The translations under genes and the position numbers were made by a program. DNA of 64,000 bases, taken from the NCBI GenBank assembly GCA_016717005.1, contig JADJUF010000007.1, forward strand, positions 254,001 through 318,000, read 5' to 3'. Below are positions 45,417 through 52,450 of this stretch, in pieces. Numbering within the stretch: the first letter of the stretch is position 1; the number at the start of each line of letters is the position of its first letter. Source of the DNA: Myxococcales bacterium (GTDB taxonomy: Bacteria; Myxococcota_A; Polyangia; Haliangiales; Haliangiaceae). The notes under the pieces are model-generated. The model ran no database searches. It was not told where the DNA came from and worked only from the letters and a program-made list of their open reading frames with translations.

Positions 45417-47123
45417 GTGCTGCGCCACCTGCGGGTCACCAACTTCGCAATCCTGTCTGACGTCACGCTCGAGCTCGGGCCGGGGCTGGGCGTGCTCACC
45501 GGCGAGACCGGCGCCGGCAAGTCGCTGATCGTCGAGGCGGTCAACCTCTTGCGCGGCGGCCGGGCCTCGGCCGACATCCCCCGGGCCGGCGCGGCCGAGG
45601 CCACGGTCGAGGCCATCGTCGAGGTGCCGGCCGATCTGCGCGGGCGCGTGACGGCGGTCTTGGCCCAGGCCGGGCTGCCGCTGGCCGCCGATGACGCCGG
45701 CGACGTCGACGCGGGCGCCGAGGTGGTGATCCGCCGGGTCATCTTGCGCGGCGGCAAGAGCCGCACCTACGTCAACGGCGCGCTCACCACCGCCGGTCGC
45801 CTGGCCGAGCTGGGCGCCTGGCTGATCGATCTCGCGGGCCAGCACCAGCACCAGGGCCTGGTCGATCCCGGGCGCCACCGCGCGATCCTCGACGCGTTCG
45901 CCGACGAGGCCGCGCTGCCCGCCGAGATGCTGTGCGCCTGGGACGAGCTGGGCGCCATCGACGAGCAGATCGCCGGGCTCGGCGGCGACGATCGCCAGCG
46001 GGCCGAGCGCGCCGACTTCGTGCGGTTCCAGAAGGATGAGCTCGACGGCGCTCGCCTCGAGGCTGGCGAGGACGAGCGGCTCGTGGCCGAGCGCACCCGG
46101 CTGTCGGCGACCGAGGAGCTGCGGGTCGGCACCCGGGCCGCGGTCGCGGCCCTCGACGGCGACGGCGACAGCGGCGCGCTCGACGGCCTGGCCCACGCCG
46201 CGCGCGAGGTCGACAAGCTGGTGCGGCTCGATCCCTCGCTCGATCCGCTGGCGCGCCAGCTGACCGAGGCCCGGGTCGTGGCCGACGACGCCGCGGCCGC
46301 GCTGCGGCGCTACGCCGATCGCGTCGACGGCGACCCCGAGCGGCTCGCCGCGATCGACGACCGGCTCGAGCTCTTGCGCCGGCTGCGGCGCAAGCACGGC
46401 GGCGTCGATCTGGTGGCGCGCGCCGCCGAGCTGGCGGCCGAGCTCGACGCCCTGACCCACCGCGATCTGCACCTCGAGACCCTGACCGCGGCGCGGTCCC
46501 TGGCCCTGGCGCGGTGCCAGCGCGCCGCCGCGGCGCTGACCGACAGCCGCCGCAAGGCCGGCACCCGGCTGGCGCGCCAGGTCGGCAAGGCCCTCGCCGA
46601 GCTGGGCATGGCCGCGGCCCGGCTCGAGGTCCGGGTCGCCGCGGCGCCGCTCGGGCGCCACGGCGCCGACGACGTCGAGGTGCTCCTGTGCGCCAACAAG
46701 GGCGAGGACCTCAAGCCGCTGGCCAAGGTCGCGTCGGGCGGCGAGCTGTCGCGGATCATGCTGGCGATGAAGCTGGCGCTGCGCCGCGCCGACGAGGTCG
46801 CCACGTACGTGTTCGACGAGGTCGACGCCGGCATCGGCGGCGCCACCGCGCACGCGGTCGGCGCGCTGATCCGCGCGGTCGCCGATCACCGCCAGGTGCT
46901 GTGCGTGACCCACCTGCCGCAGATCGCCGCGTACGCCGACGCCCACTACCACGTCGAGAAGATCGAGGCCGGCGGCCGCACCGAGACCCTGGTCCGGCGC
47001 CTGACCTCGGGCGCGCGCAAGGACGAGCTGGCGCGCATGCTCGGCGGCAGCGCCACCGCCCGCGCCAAGGCCCACGCCGCCGAGCTGCTCGACAGCGCCC
47101 GCCGCCCGCGCGCGCTGGCATGA
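45417..47123 (+). CDS. recN: DNA repair protein RecN
   Basis: A 568-residue SMC-like ATPase for double-strand-break repair. The GTG at 45417 begins MLRHLRVTNFAI, the typical RecN start. Walker A is GETGAGKS near residue 32. QHQHQGLVDPGRHRAILD is characteristic of RecN. The coiled-coil arms span about 150-400. The C-terminal lobe has ASGGELSRIMLAMK, Walker B YVFDEVDAGIGG and CVTHLPQIAAYAD. No LexA box of the CTGT-N8-ACAG kind is seen upstream. Its stop codon lies inside a short duplicated segment. Confidence 0.95.
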   Translation: MLRHLRVTNFAILSDVTLELGPGLGVLTGETGAGKSLIVEAVNLLRGGRASADIPRAGAAEATVEAIVEVPADLRGRVTAVLAQAGLPLAADDAGDVDAGAEVVIRRVILRGGKSRTYVNGALTTAGRLAELGAWLIDLAGQHQHQGLVDPGRHRAILDAFADEAALPAEMLCAWDELGAIDEQIAGLGGDDRQRAERADFVRFQKDELDGARLEAGEDERLVAERTRLSATEELRVGTRAAVAALDGDGDSGALDGLAHAAREVDKLVRLDPSLDPLARQLTEARVVADDAAAALRRYADRVDGDPERLAAIDDRLELLRRLRRKHGGVDLVARAAELAAELDALTHRDLHLETLTAARSLALARCQRAAAALTDSRRKAGTRLARQVGKALAELGMAAARLEVRVAAAPLGRHGADDVEVLLCANKGEDLKPLAKVASGGELSRIMLAMKLALRRADEVATYVFDEVDAGIGGATAHAVGALIRAVADHRQVLCVTHLPQIAAYADAHYHVEKIEAGGRTETLVRRLTSGARKDELARMLGGSATARAKAHAAELLDSARRPRALA

Positions 47124-47185
47124 TCGCGGGAGCACCGTCGCGCGCTGGCATGATCGCGGGCGCACCGTCGCGCGCGGGCGTGACC
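47108..47185 (+). repeat. About 30-bp duplication across the recN stop
   Basis: The unit CGCGCGCTGGCATGATCGCG plus GGAGCACCGT occurs twice in tandem, with a partial third copy. The first unit includes the recN stop codon. It leads directly into the 20-bp array. Confidence 0.7.
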
Positions 47186-47200
47186 ACGCACGCCGTCACC

Positions 47201-47400
47201 CGCTCGCCCGCACCGTCACCCGCTCGCCCGCACCGTCACCCGCTCGCCCGCACCGTCACCCGCTCGCCCGCACCGTCACCCGCTCGCCCGCACCGTCACC
47301 CGCTCGCCCGCACCGTCACCCGCTCGCCCGCACCGTCATCCGCTCGCCCGCACCGTCATCCGCTCGCGCGCACCGTCATCCGCTCGCGCGCACCGTCATC
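47201..47400 (+). repeat. Ten exact-length copies of a 20-bp tandem repeat
   Basis: The unit CGCTCGCCCGCACCGTCACC occurs ten times without spacers. The C19 position becomes T from copy 7 onward, and the last two copies have CGCGCG for CGCCCG. This ordered drift shows expansion by duplication. It lies between recN and the GFA gene. Confidence 0.97.
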
Positions 47401-47455
47401 CTACCTCCCACGCTCACCGCACGTCGCGCGCTCACCCTCACCGAAAGGTCCATCG

Positions 47456-47812
47456 ATGTCTTCGTCGTACGCTGGTAGCTGTCACTGCGGCGCGGTCCGC
47501 TACACCGCCGAGGTCGATCTCACCGCGCCGGTCGTGTCCTGCAACTGCTCGATCTGCGGCCGCAGCGGCTGGCTGCTCGCGTTCGTCCCGAGCGCGCAGT
47601 TCCACCTCGAGGCCGGCGCCGACAGCCTCACCGACTACCAGTTCGCCAAGCACCACATCCACCACACCTTCTGCAAGGTGTGCGGCGTGCGGCCGTTCTC
47701 GCGCGGCGCCACCCCCGACGGCGGCGAGATGATCGCGGTCAACGTCCGGTGCCTCGACGGCGTCGATCCGTCGACGCTGACGATCAAGACGTTCGACGGC
47801 AAGAGCCTGTAG
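47456..47812 (+). CDS. GFA-family (CENP-V/GFA) zinc protein
   Basis: A 118-residue protein of the glutathione-dependent formaldehyde-activating fold. Its zinc-binding cysteines appear as SCHCGAVRY near residue 8, SCNCSICGRSG near 28 and CKVCGVRPFSRG near 73. The pattern is complete. Members were once assigned glutathione-formaldehyde adduct formation, but many have no known substrate. It is cytoplasmic. A weak GAAAGG precedes the ATG. It is monocistronic, after the 20-bp repeat. Confidence 0.9.
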   Translation: MSSSYAGSCHCGAVRYTAEVDLTAPVVSCNCSICGRSGWLLAFVPSAQFHLEAGADSLTDYQFAKHHIHHTFCKVCGVRPFSRGATPDGGEMIAVNVRCLDGVDPSTLTIKTFDGKSL

Positions 47813-47898
47813 CCCGCGCACGCCTGCACCGACGGCCGTCGCGCGCGCGGGCCTGGCCAGCCCCGCGCCGTCGGCGCGCCCGGCCGCCCCCGCCCTGC

Positions 47899-48705
47899 TC
47901 AACGGTGGCGATCGTGATCGGGATCGTGGGGCCGCGCGTGGGCGTGGCCGTGATCGTGGCCGGGCCCGTGGACGTGGCCGTGGCCGTGGTGCAGGCGCCC
48001 GTCGGACGGCGCCGCCGCCGACGTCAGCCGGGCTCGGCGCTCGGCCAGCCACGCCAGCCAGGCGTCGACGCCCGCGCCGGTCCGCGCCGACACCGCGATC
48101 ATCCGCGGCTCCGGCATCGCCCGGGCCAGCGCGTCCTCGACCGCGGCCAGGTCGAAGTCGAGGTGCGGCAGCAGGTCGGTCTTGGTCAAGAGCACCAGGT
48201 CGGCCTTGAGGAACATCGTCGGGTACTTGAGCGGCTTGTCCTCGCCCTCGGTCACCGACAGCGCCACGACGTTGGCGGCCTGGCCGAGATCGTAGACCGC
48301 CGGGCACACCAGGTTGCCGACGTTCTCGATGAACAGCACGTCGAGCCCGGCGATCGGCAGCGCGTGCAGCGCGTGGTGGACCATCTTCGCGTCGAGGTGA
48401 CAGGCCGAGCCGGTCGTGATCGCGCGCGCGGGGATGCCGGCGGCCTCGAGCCGGGCCGCGTCGCGCTCGGTCGCGAGATCGCCCGCCAGCGCCGCCAGCC
48501 GCAGGCCGCGCTGGTGGCGGGCGGTGGCCTCGAGGATCGCGGTCTTGCCCGCGCCGGGCGAGCCCATCAGGTTGACCGCGAGCACGCCGGCCGCCGCGAA
48601 GTGCTCGCGGTTGTGCTGCGCGCGCTCGTCGTTGTCAGAGAGGATGCGCCCCTGGACCTCCAGCGGCACGACGTCGGGATCACCGCAGCCACAGTCGGTG
48701 CACAT
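47899..48705 (-). CDS. hypB: Hydrogenase nickel-insertion GTPase HypB
   Basis: A 268-residue GTPase with AAGGAGGA before its ATG; the start overlaps the hypA stop by one base (TGATG). The N-terminus MCTDCGCG is the high-affinity metal site of HypB. GSPGAGKT is the P-loop; IENVGNLVCPA and KTDLLPH are GTPase motifs with the interfacial metal cysteine. It inserts Ni into the large subunit with HypA. Unusually, a 30-residue C-terminal tail holds twelve histidines; in other HypB proteins the His-rich nickel store is near the N-terminus. Confidence 0.96.
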   Translation of the reverse strand: MCTDCGCGDPDVVPLEVQGRILSDNDERAQHNREHFAAAGVLAVNLMGSPGAGKTAILEATARHQRGLRLAALAGDLATERDAARLEAAGIPARAITTGSACHLDAKMVHHALHALPIAGLDVLFIENVGNLVCPAVYDLGQAANVVALSVTEGEDKPLKYPTMFLKADLVLLTKTDLLPHLDFDLAAVEDALARAMPEPRMIAVSARTGAGVDAWLAWLAERRARLTSAAAPSDGRLHHGHGHVHGPGHDHGHAHARPHDPDHDRHR

Positions 48706-49067
48706 CACGTTCCTCCTTGGTCGTCGTCGCCGAGGTCCAGCTCGACGCGCTGCAAGATGATCTCGTCGCCGGTCACGAGCCGCGCCGGCACCTGACACGC
48801 GCCGCAGCGCAGCACCGCGCCGCGGGCCAGCTCGACCTGGCAGCGCGGGCAGCGCCAGCAGGCCGGGCGCGGCTCGATCACCAGGTCGGCCTGCGCGCAC
48901 ACGGTGTGATCGCGGAAGGTCTCGAACGCCGTCGCCAGGAGCTCGAGCTCGACGCCGGCCAGCTCGCCGATCGCCACGTGCACGCGCTTGACCGTCCCGG
49001 TCGGGTGGGCGCGGGCCGCGACCGCGACCTGATCGACCAGCGCCGAGACGATCGAGTACTCGTGCAT
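48705..49067 (-). CDS. hypA: Hydrogenase nickel chaperone HypA
   Basis: A 120-residue protein. MHEYSIV at the N-terminus provides the Ni-binding His2. The zinc domain is formed by CWRCPRC and CGAC. It partners HypB in nickel delivery. GGGAGG precedes the ATG, and its start overlaps the crotonase stop by one base. Confidence 0.96.
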   Translation of the reverse strand: MHEYSIVSALVDQVAVAARAHPTGTVKRVHVAIGELAGVELELLATAFETFRDHTVCAQADLVIEPRPACWRCPRCQVELARGAVLRCGACQVPARLVTGDEIILQRVELDLGDDDQGGT

Positions 49068-49945
49068 CACGACCTCCCGGGCGCGGGCGGCGGCGCCGGC
49101 GGCGTGAGGTCCGGCCCCGGGAACTCGGGCGCGCGCTTCGCGAAGAACGCGTCGAGGCCCTCGGCGAAGTCGGCGCCGTCGGCGATCCGCACCAGCTCCT
49201 CGAGCTCGCGATCGAGGTGGACGTCGAGCCGATCGACGCCCGCGGCCGCGTTCATCAGGCCCTTGGCGACGCCCATCGCCTCGGTCGGGCCGGCCGCCAG
49301 CCGCGCCGCCAGGGCCCGGCCCGCGCGCTCGAACTCCTCGGCGGGGAAGACCGCCGTGACCAGGCCCGCCGCCATCGCCTCGGCGGCGGTCAGGCGCTCG
49401 CCGAGGAGCGCCAGCTCCAGGGCCCGGCGCAGGCCGAGCAGCCGCGGCAGGAAGAACGTCGACGACTCGGCGCCCGTCAGGCCGGTCTTGAAGTAGGCCC
49501 ACTCGAAGGTCGCGCGCCCCGACGCCACCACCAGGTCGCACGCCATCGCGAGGCCCAGCCCGCCGGCCGCGACCGGCCCGTCGACGACCGCGATGAACGG
49601 CTTGGGCGCGCGCCGGATCTCGGAGATCGTGGCGTGCAGGTACTCGAGGATCTGCTTGAAGATCGCGCCGTAGCCGCCGGTGCGCGGCGGCCCGCCGCCG
49701 GCCACCAGGTAGCCGAGGTCGGCGTCGTCGCCGCCGGCGCGGATGTACTTGAGGTCGGCGCCGGTGCAGAACACGCCGCCGTCGCCGCGCACGATCACCG
49801 CCCGCACCGCCCGGTCGCGCGCCAGCGCCAGCCCGGCCTTGCGCAGGTCGCGCGCGGTCTCGACGTCGAGCGAGTTCATCCGCGCGCGCCGCGCGATCGT
49901 GAGGACGCCGACCGGACCGTCGTACTCGATGTGGATGTGGCTCAT
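49067..49945 (-). CDS. Crotonase-fold protein inside the hyp operon
   Basis: A 292-residue enoyl-CoA hydratase/isomerase-superfamily protein, between hypE (18-bp gap) and hypA (1-base overlap), so an integral operon member. ARMNSLDVETAR opens the fold. FCTGADLKYIRAG and PVAAGGLGLAMACDLVVA form the CoA oxyanion hole. The catalytic region is FEWAYFKTGLTGAESSTFFLPRLLG. Crotonase-type enzymes are not normal hyp genes. However, the C-terminal half of HypX, which releases CO from formyl-CoA for the active-site iron, has this fold. A stand-alone HypX-C-like role is a testable inference; a fatty-acid or aromatic enzyme is the alternative. Confidence 0.85.
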   Translation of the reverse strand: MSHIHIEYDGPVGVLTIARRARMNSLDVETARDLRKAGLALARDRAVRAVIVRGDGGVFCTGADLKYIRAGGDDADLGYLVAGGGPPRTGGYGAIFKQILEYLHATISEIRRAPKPFIAVVDGPVAAGGLGLAMACDLVVASGRATFEWAYFKTGLTGAESSTFFLPRLLGLRRALELALLGERLTAAEAMAAGLVTAVFPAEEFERAGRALAARLAAGPTEAMGVAKGLMNAAAGVDRLDVHLDRELEELVRIADGADFAEGLDAFFAKRAPEFPGPDLTPPAPPPAPGRS

Positions 49946-49963
49946 GGTGACCTCCGCAGCGCC

Positions 49964-50995
49964 TCAGCAGATCCGCGGCAGCGGCTCGCCCTCGGGCTCG
50001 ATCAGCAGCCGCCGCCCGAAACCGGTGTCGAGCACGACGCGGCCGGGCGCGTCGGCCACGCAGGTGCCGATCAGGGCCGCGTCGGCGCCGAGCGGGTGGG
50101 CCCGGATCGCCGCCAGCACCGCGTCGGCGCGATCGGGGCGCACGCCCATCACGACCTTGCCCTCGTTGGCCACGTGGAGCGGATCGATCCCGAGCAGCTC
50201 GCCGACCGCGCGCACGTCGGGGCGGATCGGCACCGCGGCCTCGTCGAGCACGACCCCGACCTGGGCCTTGTCGGCCAGCTCGTGCAGCGCGCTGGCGAGG
50301 CCGCCGCGGGTCGGATCCTTCATCGCCACGATCGCGTCGCCGCCGGCGGCCAGCGCCGCCCGCACCAGGCCGTTGACCGGGGCCACGTCCGAGCGCAGCT
50401 CGACCTCGAGCGCGAGCTCGCCGCGCGCCGCCAGCACCGCGAGGCCGTGATCGCCCATCGTGCCGGTCACCAGGATCCGATCGCCGGGCGCGAGCCCGCG
50501 ATCGGTGACGACCCGATCGGTCAGGCCGACGCCGGTCGTCGTCAGGATGATCCGATCGACCTCGCCGCGGCCCATGACCTTGGTGTCGCCCGTCATGATC
50601 CGGACCCCGGCCTCGGCGCACGCGGCCTTGATCGACGCGGCGATCCGGACCAGCTCGGCGCGGGCGAAGCCCTCCTCGATCACCACCGCCAGGGTCAGCA
50701 TGACCGCGTCGGTCGCGCCCATCATCGCCAGGTCGTTGACGGTGCCGCACACCGCCAGCCGGCCGATGTCGCCGCCGGGGAAGAAGATCGGGTGGACGAC
50801 GTGGGCGTCGGTGGTGGCGACCAGCCAGCGATCGCCGATCCGGACCGCGGCGCCGTCGTCGAGCGCGGCCAGCCCGACGTCGCCCTCGGTCATCGGCGGC
50901 CCCGCGAGCTCGGCGACGAACACCTCGCCGACGAGCTGGCGCATCGCGCGGCCGCCGGCGCCCATCTTGAGCGTGACCCGATCGGACGCGGTCAT
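49964..50995 (-). CDS. hypE: Hydrogenase cyanide-ligand synthesis protein HypE
   Basis: A 343-residue PurM-like enzyme that dehydrates the thiocarboxamide on its C-terminal cysteine to a thiocyanate, the cyanide donor. The essential tail PRIC is present. GAGGRAMRQLV, FFPGGDIGRLAVCGTVNDLAMMGA (region near 70-95) and KDPTRGGLASALHE are family blocks. It overlaps the hypD stop by 4 nt. Confidence 0.97.
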   Translation of the reverse strand: MTASDRVTLKMGAGGRAMRQLVGEVFVAELAGPPMTEGDVGLAALDDGAAVRIGDRWLVATTDAHVVHPIFFPGGDIGRLAVCGTVNDLAMMGATDAVMLTLAVVIEEGFARAELVRIAASIKAACAEAGVRIMTGDTKVMGRGEVDRIILTTTGVGLTDRVVTDRGLAPGDRILVTGTMGDHGLAVLAARGELALEVELRSDVAPVNGLVRAALAAGGDAIVAMKDPTRGGLASALHELADKAQVGVVLDEAAVPIRPDVRAVGELLGIDPLHVANEGKVVMGVRPDRADAVLAAIRAHPLGADAALIGTCVADAPGRVVLDTGFGRRLLIEPEGEPLPRIC

Positions 50996-52149
50996 GGGAC
51001 CTCCGGGGCGGGCGCGGCGCGGCCGATCGCGACCAGATCGGGGTGGCCGCCGTACTGGTGCCAGATCCGGCAGGTGCCCTCGGACGACACCATGCACGCG
51101 CCGACCGGCGTCTCGGGCGTGCACGCGCGCCCGAACAGCGTGCAGTCGCGCGGCGCGGCGATGCCGGCCATGATGTCGCCGCACACGCAGTGCTCGACCA
51201 GCGCCGGCGGCGCCATCCGCCACAGCGCCTCGACGTCGATCGTGAACCGCCGCCGGGCGTCGACGTGGGCGAACTCGTCGCGCAGCCGCAGGTTGCCGCT
51301 GGGCACGTGGGCGATGCCGCGCCAGCGCCCGCCGATCGGCCGGAACACCTTCCACAGCAGCGCCTGCGCGACCTTGTTGCCCTCGCGCGCCACGCAGCGC
51401 GGGTAGCAGTTGATCGCGCGGGCGTCGCCGGTCACGACCAGCTCGACCAGCGCGACCAGGGCCGCCAGGATGTCGAGCGGCTCGAACCCGGCCACGACCA
51501 CCGGCCGCCGGTGCCGGGCCGCGAACTGCTCGAACACCGCCGCGCCGGTGATCGTCGCGGCGTGGCCGGCGGCCAGGAAGCCCTCGACCCGCGCGCCCGG
51601 CATCTCGGCGACGATCTCCATCACCGGCGGGATGTACTTGTGGGCCGACAGGACCGAGAAGTTGGGCGGTGGCCCGGCCACCAGCACCGCCGCGGTCGCG
51701 ACCGCCGTGGTCTCGAAGCCGCTGGCGAAGAACACGATCTCGTCGGTGGTGGCCCGGGCCAGCTCGACCGCCTGGGCCACGCTGTAGACGACGTCGATGC
51801 GCGCGCCCTCGGTCTGGGCGTCGGCCAGGGACATCGCGGTGCCCGGCACCTTGAGCATGTCGCCGTAGGTCGCGACCCGGACGCCGGCCCGCGCCAGCGC
51901 CACCGCCTCGTCGATCTCCGGCAGGTCGGTCACGCACACCGGACAGCCCGGCCCCATGATCACCTCGAGGTCGGCCGGGAACGAGGCGCGCAGGCCGTAG
52001 CGCGCGATCGCCTGCTCGTGGCTGCCGCACACGTGCATCACCGAGATCTGGCGACCGGCGCCGGCCACCAGCTCGCCCAGCCGGGCCGCCAGCGCGCGGG
52101 CCCGGACCGGGTCGCGGAACCGCATCTCGGTCACGGCGGCGTCAGCCAT
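50992..52149 (-). CDS. hypD: Hydrogenase Fe(CN)2CO assembly protein HypD
   Basis: A 385-residue [4Fe-4S] scaffold protein that, with HypC, assembles the Fe(CN)2CO unit. Conserved HVCGSHE, GPGCPVCVT, FFASGFETTA and a C-terminal cysteine set (VEHCVCGDIM, RDCTLFGRACTPE, GACMVSSEGTCRIW) are all seen. Its start lies 8 nt inside the hypC end. Confidence 0.97.
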   Translation of the reverse strand: MADAAVTEMRFRDPVRARALAARLGELVAGAGRQISVMHVCGSHEQAIARYGLRASFPADLEVIMGPGCPVCVTDLPEIDEAVALARAGVRVATYGDMLKVPGTAMSLADAQTEGARIDVVYSVAQAVELARATTDEIVFFASGFETTAVATAAVLVAGPPPNFSVLSAHKYIPPVMEIVAEMPGARVEGFLAAGHAATITGAAVFEQFAARHRRPVVVAGFEPLDILAALVALVELVVTGDARAINCYPRCVAREGNKVAQALLWKVFRPIGGRWRGIAHVPSGNLRLRDEFAHVDARRRFTIDVEALWRMAPPALVEHCVCGDIMAGIAAPRDCTLFGRACTPETPVGACMVSSEGTCRIWHQYGGHPDLVAIGRAAPAPEVP

Positions 52150-52450
52150 CGCCCGGGCTCCGATCCGCGGGGCCCGCGACCCCGGCCAGCTCGCCGCGCA
52201 CGTCGGCCGCCATCAGATCGCCGTCGGCCCGCACGTCGCCGAGCAGCTCGTCGTACAGCGCCAGGGTCTCGGCGATGTCCTCGGGCGGGATCCGGCGGAT
52301 CGCGTAGCCGACGTGGTTGAGCACGTAGTCGCCCGGGCCGACCGGCTCGTCGATCACGTCGAGCCGGACGTGCTTCTTGACGCCCCAGAAGTCGACCGTG
52401 GCGATCATCCCGTCGACCGTGATCACCCGGCCAGGCACGCCTAGACACAT
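52142..52450 (-). CDS. hypC: Hydrogenase assembly chaperone HypC
   Basis: A 102-residue protein starting MCLGVPG; Cys2 binds the iron unit during transfer to the large subunit. The small beta-barrel VDFWGVKKHVRLDV and GDYVLNHVGYAI are typical. It overlaps hypF by 10 nt (ATGTGTCTAG serves as start and stop). Confidence 0.96.
   Translation of the reverse strand: MCLGVPGRVITVDGMIATVDFWGVKKHVRLDVIDEPVGPGDYVLNHVGYAIRRIPPEDIAETLALYDELLGDVRADGDLMAADVRGELAGVAGPADRSPGDG

Noticed and set aside
47201..47400. CRISPR array
   Set aside because: Twenty-base units are contiguous with no spacers, and there are no cas genes nearby.
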